From: an uncultured Bacteroidota bacterium
GTDB lineage: Bacteria; Bacteroidota; Bacteroidia; Flavobacteriales_F; PHOS-HE28
Length of the DNA: 64,000 nt
Direction: 5' to 3'
NCBI GenBank assembly: GCA_902826215.1
Contig: CADEDY010000002.1
Span: 334,824 to 398,823, forward strand
Below the pieces are notes generated by a model, which searched no databases, was not told the DNA's origin, and was given only the letters and a program-made list of their open reading frames with translations. This document shows, piece by piece, positions 52,579-61,812 of this stretch (position 1 is its first letter; every line of letters begins with the position of its first letter). A program made the translations under genes and the position numbers.

Positions 52579-53511
52579 CTAGGCGTTCAACGCCGCTTTC
52601 TCCGACTCATCGATCCGTGCCACATCCACGGTGATGCCGTCGGTGCCGTAGCTGATGATGCCCGCGAACTTCTCGCCCCAGCGCACCTCCGAGGGCTTGT
52701 AGGAGGAGCGGGAATAGACCGTTTGGGAGAAGCTCTCATTGAAGGCCTTCAGCATCACGATGAATTCCGCATCCTTCTCCATCAGTTCCGTTTCCGTAAC
52801 ACCATGCAGCGGACTGGTGTGGTCGATGGGATGTACCACCGTCCACACCGATGGGAAGAACACGATGTGCTTGCGCTCGAGATCCAAGAAGTGGAAGTCG
52901 CGCAGTTCAGAACCGGGGCGTTTCATCGAGAGCGTCACGTTCACCTCCACTTCAAGCAGCTCGTCGCCTTGCGGGTTGATCACACGGAACATGAAGCCGT
53001 TGATGTCGCGGTACGGCGCGATAACGGCGTGGTCGCTGTACCTCATCCGTACCGACGGCTTGGAGAAGCGGCCGTAGAGCATGCCTGTGGCCAGCGCGAA
53101 GGTCAAGAGGCCCACCATGGATTCGATCGCCGCCACCGAGTTGGCCACCAGGCCCATGGGCGCCACTCGGCCGTAGCCCAGTGTGGTGATGGTCTGCGCG
53201 CTGAAGAAGAAGGCCTCGAGGAAATCGCCTGCGAGCGTGGTGTGCTCGATGCCGGTGAGGTGCTCCAGGCCGATGGCGGTGTACACCGACGCAAAGACGA
53301 GATTGAGCACGAAGTAGCCGAGGAGGATGACGCCGAAGAAGCGGCTCCACGACATGGAGATGAGCGTGTGGAAGATGTTGAAATGCTCGAAGAAAGGCAC
53401 GTTGGCCTTGGTGACGTTGAAGCTGCCGTCCTTGTTCAAGGACCGGAACTGACCCGCGCTGGCCCGCGCGCCCAAGCCGAGGTCGTTGAATTGCTCTTTG
53501 TTGGCTGCCAT
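52579..53511 (-). CDS. KirBac-type inward-rectifier potassium channel
   Basis: 310 residues from the ATG at 53511; a longer frame to 53664 has no support. Amphipathic N-terminus, outer helix (about 53-80, FFGVILLGYFVLNLVFASVYT), pore helix and selectivity filter TLGYG (110-114) in AQTITTLGYGRVAPM. An inner helix (about 120-148) and a C-terminal Ig-like cytoplasmic domain (about 155-300, FRVINPQGDELLEVEVNVTLSM) complete it. It assembles as a tetramer in the inner membrane. It is the last gene of a minus-strand block and may be monocistronic. Confidence 0.95.
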   Translation of the reverse strand: MAANKEQFNDLGLGARASAGQFRSLNKDGSFNVTKANVPFFEHFNIFHTLISMSWSRFFGVILLGYFVLNLVFASVYTAIGLEHLTGIEHTTLAGDFLEAFFFSAQTITTLGYGRVAPMGLVANSVAAIESMVGLLTFALATGMLYGRFSKPSVRMRYSDHAVIAPYRDINGFMFRVINPQGDELLEVEVNVTLSMKRPGSELRDFHFLDLERKHIVFFPSVWTVVHPIDHTSPLHGVTETELMEKDAEFIVMLKAFNESFSQTVYSRSSYKPSEVRWGEKFAGIISYGTDGITVDVARIDESEKAALNA

Positions 53512-53729
53512 GGTAGCGCTGATGGTGCAACAAGGATAGGGAAGGCAGTAGGATACTCCACCGCGCTCCGTTGCAGCCGATGGATCCACCATGACCATCC
53601 GGTTCTTTCGACCCTCCATTGGATCACTTGTAAAGGGCATTGAATACCGCCTCCCGCATTGCACGGATCAGCGTGGAACTCGACCCAAAAGCAACGAGGC
53701 AGCGTTCGAGTATCCGATCGCGGAACGGA

Positions 53730-53860
53730 CTACAATTTCACGATGCGCTCACGCTGCACTTTTCCGTTGGTCGAGATCAGGAGCGTGTACGTGCCGGTTG
53801 CGAGCGCTCCCAATTCCAAGGAACGGTCCGTGCCCGACGGCAGGTTCTTTCGAACGGTTC
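53730..53860 (-). pseudogene. Orphan T9SS type A sorting-domain tail
   Basis: In the 428-bp gap 53512-53939 the minus strand encodes, in one frame closed by TAG at 53730-53732, about 41 codons that match the end of a type A sorting domain: NLPSGTDRSLELGALATGTY, then TLLISTNGKV and a basic end RERIVKL. A stop precedes it in frame and no start codon or upstream cargo sequence is present. It is most likely the surviving 3' end of a lost exported-protein gene. The rest of the gap (53512-53729 and 53861-53939) shows no gene, apart from a -7-like box at 53906-53913. Confidence 0.65.
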
Positions 53861-53905
53861 ATCTTTCCACACAGAACAATAGGAACAAGCCGGATCCCTT
53901 TCGCC

Positions 53906-53913
53906 TACCTTCA
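53906..53913 (+). promoter_or_regulatory. Putative -7 box (TACCTTCA) before the 53940 gene
   Basis: TAnnTTTG-like element 26 nt upstream of the ATG at 53940, one of a recurring set in this window. No -33 box was identified. Confidence 0.3.
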
Positions 53914-53939
53914 CCACTCACCCCGATTCCACCAACACC

Positions 53940-54443
53940 ATGAAGACCTTTCTCTCCCTTTCCGTTCTCGGCGGCGTCGCCTTGTTGTTCGCCTCCTGCG
54001 GCGAGCAGGCGCCACCGCCGCCACCGCCTGTTGATATGGCCGCCCTCACCGCCACGATCCAGGCGATGGAAGATGCGTTTGCAACCGGCTATACCGCCAA
54101 GGATGCCGATGCCGTGGTGGCCTATTACGCCGATGACGTGGTGAGCTACAGCAAAGAGAAGGAACCGCTGCGGGGCAAGGACGCCGTGCGGCAGGATCTG
54201 ATGGACAGTTTCGCCAAGGATACCGTGGGCGTGAAGCCATCCTACAAGGTGGTGGAGATCTTTCTGGAAGGCGACCACCTCACCGAGATCGGGTCGTCCA
54301 CCAGCGTGGATGCCGCAGGCAACGAGACGAACCATGGCACCTACTTCAGTGTGTTCAAGAAGGCGGGCGACCACTGGCAGTGCATCCGCGACATCAGCGT
54401 GAGCCACAAGCCAGCTGAAGTGCCGGTTGCGGCCATGCCGTGA
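53940..54443 (+). CDS. SnoaL-like (DUF4440-type) lipoprotein
   Basis: 167 residues. Lipoprotein signal L-F-A-S-C at about residue 20, then a Pro run. The domain at about 35-155 has the cone-shaped alpha+beta fold pattern of SnoaL/NTF2-like proteins: FATGYTAKDADAVVAYYADDVVSYSKEKEPLRGKDAVRQDL and TYFSVFKKAGDHWQCIRDISVSH. Substrate unknown; many such Bacteroidota proteins are envelope-located with no assigned reaction. A hairpin terminator follows 22 bp after the stop. Confidence 0.9.
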   Translation: MKTFLSLSVLGGVALLFASCGEQAPPPPPPVDMAALTATIQAMEDAFATGYTAKDADAVVAYYADDVVSYSKEKEPLRGKDAVRQDLMDSFAKDTVGVKPSYKVVEIFLEGDHLTEIGSSTSVDAAGNETNHGTYFSVFKKAGDHWQCIRDISVSHKPAEVPVAAMP

Positions 54444-54465
54444 TCAGCGTTCGAAGTCCTTGGAA

Positions 54466-54491
54466 GAAGTGCGCTCCTTGGGGCGCATTTC
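54466..54491 (+). terminator. Hairpin after the SnoaL-like lipoprotein gene
   Basis: GAAGTGCGCTC (54466-54476) pairs with GGGCGCATTTC (54481-54491) with two G-T wobbles and a 4-nt loop, then TTG. It lies 22 bp after the stop codon. Confidence 0.5.
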
Positions 54492-54634
54492 TTGTATCCA
54501 ACTGCTTCTTCGTGCTCCCGTCACGGGGCGGTAACGGGGTGTTCCTTCCCCCCCGGAAGGACCATTTCCTTTAGTTTCGCGCACGGATCCACTGTGGCAT
54601 GGCGATCGCCCGGTGTGTATCATACCCCACCACC

Positions 54635-54817
54635 ATGGATACCTTTTTCACCACGCCGGACGAACCGACGGTCGTGTATGTCGACCGGTTGATGCGTCGG
54701 GTGTTCATTCCGCTGTTGCTGATGGTCGGGGTGTACGGGCTGCTGCATTATGTGCTCGGCATCGACCTGGAACTGAACACGATGATCGACCAGGTGCTTG
54801 TGCGCCGCATGTCGTGA
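54635..54817 (+). CDS. Small single-pass membrane protein (60 aa)
   Basis: 60 codons from the ATG at 54635; the frame is open upstream to an ATG at 54599. One hydrophobic segment (about 22-38, FIPLLLMVGVYGLLHYVL) flanked by Arg residues, then a short hydrophilic tail. A real inner-membrane microprotein is plausible because it lies alone between two terminated genes, but no homologue family is recognised. Confidence 0.5.
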   Translation: MDTFFTTPDEPTVVYVDRLMRRVFIPLLLMVGVYGLLHYVLGIDLELNTMIDQVLVRRMS

Positions 54818-54982
54818 TCCGGTCGGCTCCGCGGTCGAGCTGATCAGCCGACGATCGGCAGGCTGCCACCCGATCCTTGTATGTACGGTCCGCCCAGGCC
54901 CACCCTTACATTGGCACGACACTTCTCGCAAGAGGGTGGGTTCCGTATTTGAAGCACACCTGGGTTCTTTCGCGCCGAGAAT

Positions 54983-54990
54983 TACCTTTC
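54983..54990 (+). promoter_or_regulatory. Putative -7 box (TACCTTTC) before the 55019 gene
   Basis: TAnnTTTG-like element 28 nt upstream of the ATG at 55019, with the same core as the boxes before yicC and recJ. No -33 element was recognised. Confidence 0.3.
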
Positions 54991-55018
54991 GTGCTCTTTC
55001 CACCAAAACCCCAAACCC

Positions 55019-55597
55019 ATGAGAACACGGAATTTCCTAGGTACCGTTCCATTTCTTGCCTTGCTCGTTGTCGCAGGTTGCGGCGGTGCGGGCCACGAAC
55101 CGGACCCTGCCATGGCCAAGCACATGGAGATGATGAAGGCCGATAGCGCTGCCGATGCCCAAATGGCCGCGCAAGAGGCTGCCGTGAAGTCCATCATCGA
55201 TGTGCTCAATAGCGGCAGCATGGAAGGCTTGGATAAGGTAATGGCGGCTGATATCGTGGACCATCAGCAGGACCCCACCGTTACCACCACCGGCCTCCAA
55301 GGTGCCAAGGACATGTTCGCCATGGTGCGCACGGCCTACCCCGACTTCAAGCAGGAGATCCTGGGCATGAGCACCAGCGGCGACCGCACGTATATCCACT
55401 TTCGCATGACCGGTACCAACACCGGACCATGGGGCGATATGCCCGCCACTGGCAAGACCACCGATGTGATGGGCGTGGACATTTTCCGCTTCCAGGACGG
55501 CAAGTGCGCCGAGCACTGGGGCTACATGGAGGAGATGAAGATGATGACCCAGCTGGGGCTGATGCCCGCACCCGGTGAGGAACCGAAGAAGAAGTGA
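55019..55597 (+). CDS. SnoaL-like polyketide-cyclase-fold (ester cyclase) lipoprotein
   Basis: 192 residues. Lipoprotein signal L-V-V-A-G-C at about residue 21. The domain at about 60-180 matches ester cyclase / SnoaL: MEGLDKVMAADIVDHQQDP, GLQGAKDMFAMVRTAYPDFKQEI, YIHFRMTGTNTGPWGDMPATGKTTDVMGVDIFRFQDGKCAEHWGYMEEM. Family members often act on small cyclic esters, but exported bacterial copies are uncharacterised. A strong terminator follows 19 bp after the stop. Confidence 0.92.
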   Translation: MRTRNFLGTVPFLALLVVAGCGGAGHEPDPAMAKHMEMMKADSAADAQMAAQEAAVKSIIDVLNSGSMEGLDKVMAADIVDHQQDPTVTTTGLQGAKDMFAMVRTAYPDFKQEILGMSTSGDRTYIHFRMTGTNTGPWGDMPATGKTTDVMGVDIFRFQDGKCAEHWGYMEEMKMMTQLGLMPAPGEEPKKK

Positions 55598-55616
55598 TCC
55601 GTGAACGGATAGCAAG

Positions 55617-55649
55617 CAGAACGGCGCGGTGATCCCGCGCCGTTCTGCA
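55617..55649 (+). terminator. Strong hairpin terminator after the 55019 gene
   Basis: A perfect 14-bp stem (55617-55630 with 55636-55649, core GAACGGCGCGG) around TGATC, followed by ATTCC. It lies between the plus-strand lipoprotein gene and the convergent T9SS gene and probably serves both. Confidence 0.75.
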
Positions 55650-55711
55650 TTCCGTTCGTGCCTTGCGGCCACGTGATCGGTGTTGCGATCACTGCACCGA
55701 GCAGCGGTGCA

Positions 55712-57328
55712 TTATCCTTCACCCACCACCAACTTGGTCTGCGCCGTGCGCCCATCGGTGCCCATCCAACGGACGAGGTAGATACCGGGCGTGAGGCCTC
55801 GCACTTCCAGGAGCATGGTGCTGTTCCGCACGGTGAATGTGCGCACTACGGCGCCGGTGATGTCGATCACTGCGAGGGTGGAGGCGGTTCCTGCTGGCAG
55901 GCCTTCCAAATTCACCCGCACGGTGGTGCTGGCCGGGTTCGGTTGCAAGGTGAGCGTGGGCTTCCCTTGCGCATCCAACGCGTGGATGCCCGTGCCGGAG
56001 CAGGCGTTGTGCGCATCCACTAGCAGGTTTGTGGTGGCCGGGGCGATGTTGGTGTACGCGAAAGTGCACGGGCTGGCCACCACGCCGCCGGGGTTGGTGG
56101 GGAGGTCGAAGGCCGCTGCGGTAGCGCCGCTCAAGCTGTCGTTGCAAGCGGTGTGGCCCAGCGCATCGGTGCGGGTGAGGAAGGTCGACGACACGTAGGT
56201 GCCGGGGTTGTGGTAGCCGGCGAGGGCCACCGAACCATCGGGCAGCAACGCCATCGATCGCGGGAAGGAAGGAACCGCGTTGTACCCGAGGTTGTTCGCG
56301 CTCAACGGCGCCCCGGAAGCGTCGGTATGCACCAGTTTCATGCCAGTGGCCGGGGCGTCCGCAGTGGTCAACAGCAGTTGCATCGTTCCGTCGGGCAGGA
56401 TGCGGTTGAACACATGGTCGTTGGTGATGCCTTGGCCGCCGAGTGCGGGTAGGGCGCTCAACTTGTTGCTCCAGAGCACCGCGCCCGAAGGGTCCACCTT
56501 CATCACGATCGGTTCAACGACGTTGTTGGGGTTGAGGGCACCGAGCGCAACGAAGGAGGTGCCCGTGAGCACGTAGTTGCCATCGGCCGTGGCGCGGATG
56601 TCATCGCTGTAAAGCAAGGTGAAGATCTCGCTCGATCCATAGCGTTTGCTCCATTCCACAGCGCCGTTGGCATCGAGCTTCGTCAGCAGCAGATCCATGT
56701 ATTGCGTTTGGTGGTTGCGGTAACCGAGGCAGAGGAAACCGTTGTCCGGTGTTTCCAGCACGCTGGTGAAGAACTCGCTGTCCTCCGTTCCGGTGCCGTA
56801 GAACTGCGACCAGGCGATGTTGCCGTCCAGGTCGGCCTTGATCACGAAGGCATCGTAGGCGTTGCCTTGGCGCTTGCCGGTGAAGAGGATGTTGCCATCG
56901 GATAGCAGCAGCAGTTGGGTGGCGAAGTTGAAGGTGCCTTGGATGCGTTTCGCCCAAAGCATGGTGCCCGCGACGTCGACCCGGGCATAGAAGAGCTCCG
57001 GCGCAGCACCGGCCACGAAGTAGCCGCCATCAGGCAATTGGACCATGGCGCCGATGCTGCCTTCGCCGAAGCCATCGCCCGTGATGTCGTACGCTTTGTT
57101 CCACGTGGGCAGGCCGGCCTCGTCCGTGTGCATCAAGCCCACGCCGAACAAGGAGCCGAAGGCGGGACCACCCAGCACATAGCCGTCGCTCACCTTCAGC
57201 AGGGCTTGGGGCCTGCTCCCTATGGCGGTGCCCTGGTAGTCCCAGTCGTAGGTCTGTTGGAAGACGCCTTGGGCAAGGCTGAGCAAGGGCAATACAAGTG
57301 CGCATAGCGCAGTGGAGCTACGTGACAT
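55712..57328 (-). CDS. Secreted beta-propeller protein with T9SS type A sorting domain
   Basis: 538 residues from the ATG at 57328 (signal MSRSSTALCALVLPLLSLAQG); a longer frame to 57367 is unsupported. Repeated blades of about 50 residues (VQLPDGGYFVAGAAP, LLSDGNILFTGKRQGNAYDAFVIKADLDGNIAW, TPDNGFLCLGYRN, ATADGNYVLTGTSF) make a large propeller of the kind seen in SBBP or PQQ-like secreted proteins. The end is a type A sorting domain (LTLQPNPASTTVRVNLEG, then LTPGIYLVRWMGTDGRT). Function unknown. Confidence 0.9.
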   Translation of the reverse strand: MSRSSTALCALVLPLLSLAQGVFQQTYDWDYQGTAIGSRPQALLKVSDGYVLGGPAFGSLFGVGLMHTDEAGLPTWNKAYDITGDGFGEGSIGAMVQLPDGGYFVAGAAPELFYARVDVAGTMLWAKRIQGTFNFATQLLLLSDGNILFTGKRQGNAYDAFVIKADLDGNIAWSQFYGTGTEDSEFFTSVLETPDNGFLCLGYRNHQTQYMDLLLTKLDANGAVEWSKRYGSSEIFTLLYSDDIRATADGNYVLTGTSFVALGALNPNNVVEPIVMKVDPSGAVLWSNKLSALPALGGQGITNDHVFNRILPDGTMQLLLTTADAPATGMKLVHTDASGAPLSANNLGYNAVPSFPRSMALLPDGSVALAGYHNPGTYVSSTFLTRTDALGHTACNDSLSGATAAAFDLPTNPGGVVASPCTFAYTNIAPATTNLLVDAHNACSGTGIHALDAQGKPTLTLQPNPASTTVRVNLEGLPAGTASTLAVIDITGAVVRTFTVRNSTMLLEVRGLTPGIYLVRWMGTDGRTAQTKLVVGEG

Positions 57329-57533
57329 CGGGTGGTGGTAAAATGGGTGTGGAAGAGAAGAGGCCACGCTTGCGGAGCGCAGACGTCGGCCTTATCGGGG
57401 TAAGGTAGACCCATTGCGTGCAACTCTTGCATCGCCGATGAAATATGGTTCGACCCGAACGGATGCACGTGTGAGCGAAGCCCTGCCCGCCGATCAGGCG
57501 ATACACCTACGTGATGGAGCTCGCAGGGCCCCC

Positions 57534-60500
57534 TCAATGCACCACCAACAACCGCATGCGCTGCGGGCCGTCCGTTGTGTTGAACTCCAGGAACACCACG
57601 CCTGCTGGCCAATCCGTCGCGTCGATGGACCGACCGGCTTGTACAATGCCTTGCCAGATCACGCGCCCACGCAGGTCCATGCAACGGGCGGCCCGTGTAC
57701 CGGTATCAGGCCCCGCCAAACGGAACAGGGTGCTGGCCGGGTTCGGGTGTACGGACCACAGCGGTGTGCCATCGCCTTCGGTTAGGCCGGTGCATACGCT
57801 CACGACGAATTCGGCGGTGTACGGGGTGCTTTCACCGTTCGCATTGGTGCTGGTGAGCGTCGCCGTGTAGGTGCCGGGTAGGGCATAGGTGACCTCGGGC
57901 ATGGCCAGCGTGCTGGTGGCCGGTTCGCCGCCCGGGAATTCCCAAGCCCACTCCGTTGGACCATAGAGCGAGGCATCTGCGAAGACCATGGTCTGCCCGG
58001 CACACGTGGCCTCCGGTGCCGCGAAGTAGGCTTGCGGCGCGTTGGTGTTCACCGGCAGGTCGGGCAGCAGGCAGCCCAATGTGCCGTACACCAAGCCGTG
58101 GTCCTGGGTGCCTTGTGGCAGTGGGTTCGACCATCCTGTGTAGGTGTAGGCGGTGTCCGTTCCCGCGATGAGCGGAAGACGGAAGACGGCCCACAGCGCC
58201 ATTTGCTGCCCATCCGGCGCGAGCGCAAGGGCGTTCGGGCCGGGGATGGTCATGGCGTACGTGGAGGCGGCTGCATGATCGTAGATGCGCACGGCTTGCG
58301 GGCTGCCGCCGTTCAGGTCGTAGGAGAGCATCCAGGTGTCGTAGGCATTCACGGGCAAGGGGTCAAGCCCTTGCATGCGCAGCGAATCGGTGCCGAAGAA
58401 GGCCACCGAGAGGAACATGCGCTCGCCGTTCACCACCATGCCCAGGTGACGGACCGCCCCGGACATCTCGAAGGTGCGCGTCCACAGCACCTCGCCGGCC
58501 GCGCCGCGCTTCGCGAAGAAGTACACGTAGTGCTGGTTGCTACCGCTGGTGCCGGAGCCGGAGAGCGTGTCTTCGCCGATGATCACTTGGCCTTGGATGT
58601 TGTGCAGTTGGTAGATGTTGCCGGCGGGGTCGCAGGCGGCCTCCCAGCCGTTGAGGCGCGTAAGGCCCGTGGGTGGCGGCGTGGGTGTGTAGTTCGGTGT
58701 GGTCTGCAGCAAGGTGCCATCGTTGGCATATTCACGCATCACCAGGTCGAAGCGGTCGGTGACCCAGATGTGGTCATTGGGCGTCACCGTGAGATCGCGG
58801 AAGCCATAGGACTCGGACTTGAGCCACACCTGCGCGCCCGTTCCGCGGTCGTACTGGACCACCCGGTTGGTGCCCTGCACCAGCACATGGCCCAGGCCGT
58901 CCAGTTCCATGTTCACCTCCTCGGTGGCGTAGGATTCCAGGAAGGTTTTCACCCAGCGCAAGCGCCCTTGTGGGGTGAAGCTGGTGACCACCACGCTCTG
59001 TTGGCTGCTGGCGTGCGGTGGGTTGATGGTGGTGCGAGTGCCACCGGCATCCACGATCCGCAGGCTGTCCAGATAGTCGCCATGGAAGTAGGCCGTGTAC
59101 ACGTTGCCTTCCTCATCCACCACCACGTCGCCGTGTTCCGCCCAGGTGCTGTTGTGCCAGAAGTTCGCTACCCATTGCGGCACGCCGTACGTGTCGAATT
59201 TCATCAAAGCGCCGTTGTACTGGTAATCGTTCGCGTAGGGCAGGTCCTCGTACAGGGTGTCGGTGCCGCCGCTGAAGGCGATGAATTCCGGTGCGTTCTC
59301 CGCACTGATCCACCCGTACATGTTCCCTTGGGCATCCAGGGCCACCGCGGCATCGGCCGGGTTGCCGCCGTTGAGGGTGAGTTGCGACACACCACAGTCC
59401 TGCGGCAGTGGCTGCGCGATCACGTGCACCACCTGCACGAGGGTATCGCGACAGCCCTGTGGCGTGGTGCCGATGAGCTGCACGGGGTAGGCGCCGGGTG
59501 CATTGAATACCACGCCTTGCGGTTCGAACTCGCTGCTGGTGGCCGGGGTGCCACCGGGAATGGTCCACGCGTAGGTGCCTTCCAAGGTGTTGCTGCCATT
59601 CATCAGATCCACTGCCGTGCCCACCACCGGGTTGAAGGCCGTGGCGCCCCAGTTGATGGTGGGCACCTGCACGGTGACGGGCACGGTCTGCTGCAGGGTG
59701 CTGGTGCAGGTGTTCAGTGTGTTGGTGGCGAAGACGGTGTAGGTGCCGTTGCTGGTGTTGGGCCCTGCCTCGAATTCCAACACGCCGGTGTTGCCGATCT
59801 GTGGCGTTCCGAAGGCGATGCCGTTGCGCCGCAGCTGGTAGCTCACGTTGGGCTGTGTGCCCGCCACGCCGATGGCGATGGTGTCGCCCACGCACAGCGT
59901 TACCGCACCGGGGGTCACTGTTAGCGCGGGGCTGGGGTTGCCGAGGACGATGGTGAAGGAGACCGTGTCGACACTGATGCCGCAATTGCCGAGGTTGCGG
60001 GTGGCCACCAGGTGGAAGAGCTGGTCGGCGGTGATGGCGCCGGTAGAGAAGGACAGGGTGTTGCCGTTGCCTGCCTGTGCGTTGCCCTGTGCCGTGGCGC
60101 CCCGGTAGAGCCGGTAGCTGGTGAGTGTTTGCGAGGTCGCTACTTGCACGGTGGTGGCTTGTCCGCTGCACACGGTGTCGGTAAGCACCATGGCGTTGTT
60201 CACCGCAGCGAATGTGGCCCCCACGAACACCACGCGCTCCAAGGTATCGCTATGGGTGCCGTTGCTCACCACCAGGGTCACCGTGTCCTGCTGCGAAGGC
60301 TCCGTGAAGGTCCAGCTGAGCACCGCGTCGGTAGAGACCGGCTGCCCGTTCACCAACCACTGCCGCGTGAGGCCCGGCCCGCTCTGGTCCGTGAAGTCGG
60401 TGGGCACGTTGTGGCACACCTCGTTGGTGGGTCCATCGAGGAGGGCGTACGGCTGGTAGGCGCCTGGGGCGGTGCGCAACAGCAGCCCGTTCGCCGCTAC

Positions 60501-61415
60501 CGCGAAGCCGTTCGTTGGGCTTTGGAAGTGGAGCTGCCAGAGCTGTTCACCGGCGTCGTACCACGCCCAGTGCAGGCCCCCATCGGTGGTGTGCAGGATC
60601 AGGTCGCCCGCCGTAGCATAGCCTTCGGTGGTGCTGGTGAACCAGAGGTCGGTGAAGGTGGGCATGCCCTCAGGTAGGTGCGTGCCCACGAAGTTCCAGG
60701 TGGCGCCACCGTCGTTGGTGCGCAGCAGGTCGCTGGTGGTGCCGGCCGCAAAGCCCACCGTGGCGCTGGCGAAGCTCACCGCCCGCAATTCGAAACTGTT
60801 GGTGTACACGGTGCTCCACGTTTGCCCGCTGTTGGTGCTGCGCAGGATCCGGCCCTGGCCCACCACCACGGCGGTGGTGGCTGTGGGCCACGCCGCATCG
60901 CGCAGGGTTTCGCCCGTGCTGTTGGTGGAGCCCCACGTCTGGCCCCCGTTGGTGGTGCGGATGATGCGGCCCAGATCGCCCACGGCGACGCCGTTGGCAC
61001 CGCTGAAGGCCATGCCGTTGAAGCTGCTGAACTGTCCATCGCCGGCAATGCTGTACTGGGTATTCCACGTAGCGCCGCCATCGGTGCTGCGTCGCACTTC
61101 GAAGGGATAGGTGTTGTAGAAGAACAGGCCCGTGCCCATGAGCGTAGTGGGCGACTGGTACTCCATGGCGTAGAACGCAGTGCCGATGAGCTGGAAACCC
61201 AAGGGGTCCATGATGGGCTCTTCCACCCAGGTACTGCCGCCATCCGTGGTCTTGAGCCAGCTGCTGCTGGTGCCGATGCAGAGCCGCTGCGCATCGTAAC
61301 TGTCCACGCTGTACAAGGCGCTGGTAACGGGCACCGGCACTTGTTGCCATTGGGCGGTGGACGAAAGGAGGAGCAAGCAGCCGACCACGGTCGACTGAGA
61401 ACGGAGGTAGCGCAT
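57534..61415 (-). CDS. Giant secreted YCF48/BNR, Ig-like and PKD repeat protein with T9SS type A sorting domain
   Basis: 1293 residues from the ATG at 61415, where a signal peptide (LRSQSTVVGCLLLLSSTAQ) begins; the frame is open to 61880, but that part has no signal and is a shadow. At least six YCF48/BNR blades at about 40-330 carry the form TTDGGSTW, STDGGATW and TTNGGQTW. Ig-like repeats follow (about 430-700), then a PKD domain with GTPATSSEFEPQ, and a second large propeller (about 720-1130). A last PKD domain with GGEPATSTLAMP precedes the sorting domain (WSVHPNPASTLFRL, then WPAGVVFLEF). It is an exported surface protein of unknown ligand. Confidence 0.93.
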   Translation of the reverse strand: MRYLRSQSTVVGCLLLLSSTAQWQQVPVPVTSALYSVDSYDAQRLCIGTSSSWLKTTDGGSTWVEEPIMDPLGFQLIGTAFYAMEYQSPTTLMGTGLFFYNTYPFEVRRSTDGGATWNTQYSIAGDGQFSSFNGMAFSGANGVAVGDLGRIIRTTNGGQTWGSTNSTGETLRDAAWPTATTAVVVGQGRILRSTNSGQTWSTVYTNSFELRAVSFASATVGFAAGTTSDLLRTNDGGATWNFVGTHLPEGMPTFTDLWFTSTTEGYATAGDLILHTTDGGLHWAWYDAGEQLWQLHFQSPTNGFAVAANGLLLRTAPGAYQPYALLDGPTNEVCHNVPTDFTDQSGPGLTRQWLVNGQPVSTDAVLSWTFTEPSQQDTVTLVVSNGTHSDTLERVVFVGATFAAVNNAMVLTDTVCSGQATTVQVATSQTLTSYRLYRGATAQGNAQAGNGNTLSFSTGAITADQLFHLVATRNLGNCGISVDTVSFTIVLGNPSPALTVTPGAVTLCVGDTIAIGVAGTQPNVSYQLRRNGIAFGTPQIGNTGVLEFEAGPNTSNGTYTVFATNTLNTCTSTLQQTVPVTVQVPTINWGATAFNPVVGTAVDLMNGSNTLEGTYAWTIPGGTPATSSEFEPQGVVFNAPGAYPVQLIGTTPQGCRDTLVQVVHVIAQPLPQDCGVSQLTLNGGNPADAAVALDAQGNMYGWISAENAPEFIAFSGGTDTLYEDLPYANDYQYNGALMKFDTYGVPQWVANFWHNSTWAEHGDVVVDEEGNVYTAYFHGDYLDSLRIVDAGGTRTTINPPHASSQQSVVVTSFTPQGRLRWVKTFLESYATEEVNMELDGLGHVLVQGTNRVVQYDRGTGAQVWLKSESYGFRDLTVTPNDHIWVTDRFDLVMREYANDGTLLQTTPNYTPTPPPTGLTRLNGWEAACDPAGNIYQLHNIQGQVIIGEDTLSGSGTSGSNQHYVYFFAKRGAAGEVLWTRTFEMSGAVRHLGMVVNGERMFLSVAFFGTDSLRMQGLDPLPVNAYDTWMLSYDLNGGSPQAVRIYDHAAASTYAMTIPGPNALALAPDGQQMALWAVFRLPLIAGTDTAYTYTGWSNPLPQGTQDHGLVYGTLGCLLPDLPVNTNAPQAYFAAPEATCAGQTMVFADASLYGPTEWAWEFPGGEPATSTLAMPEVTYALPGTYTATLTSTNANGESTPYTAEFVVSVCTGLTEGDGTPLWSVHPNPASTLFRLAGPDTGTRAARCMDLRGRVIWQGIVQAGRSIDATDWPAGVVFLEFNTTDGPQRMRLLVVH

Positions 61416-61465
61416 GGGGTAGGTAAGGAGCCGCGAAAGTACGGGGTCTGCTGAGGCACCCGCCG

Positions 61466-61567
61466 CTACTCCACCTCCATATCCTTCAGGTCCTTTCGGT
61501 ACATGATCGGCCGATCCGCCTCGGCCAGCACCAGCATCACGGTGCGGAGGCAGGGGGTGGTTTTCAT
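61466..61567 (-). pseudogene. Truncated copy of the OB-fold-like gene at 63083
   Basis: The 397-bp gap 61416-61812 holds a 33-codon minus-strand frame from ATG 61567 to TAG 61466. Its last 17 codons (EADRPIMYRKDLKDMEVE) match the C-terminus of the 63083-63460 protein (EADRPIMYLQDMKDLEVE), with similar DNA. The first part is unrelated. It is a decayed duplicate, and the two copies flank the T9SS gene at 61813. Nothing else in the gap looks coding. Confidence 0.7.
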
Positions 61568-61812
61568 GCAAGCAAATGTGGTTGCGGGGTCCGACCACCG
61601 ATGCAAGGGGAATTCCTATGCCCGTAAGGGATCGATGGCGGTGCGGAAAGGACGGGGTGAAGTCCGATCGGTGATGCGTGGACGAAACCGTTCCCCTCGG
61701 GTAGCATCGCTCACCGCTGGAAGTAGGAGGCGTACGTGGACGATGGACCCGGTCTTTGATAACGGGGGACAGCGCTTTCCCATCCTTATCTTGCCGACAA
61801 CCTACCAACCCC

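Noticed and set aside
52390..53643. 417-codon plus-strand frame
   Set aside because: Antisense to the KirBac and ChaN genes, with low-complexity His/Glu/Val composition.
58032..59924. 630-codon plus-strand frame inside the giant T9SS gene
   Set aside because: Antisense to a well-supported 1293-residue protein; the translation is rich in His, Gly, Val and Ala with no domain.
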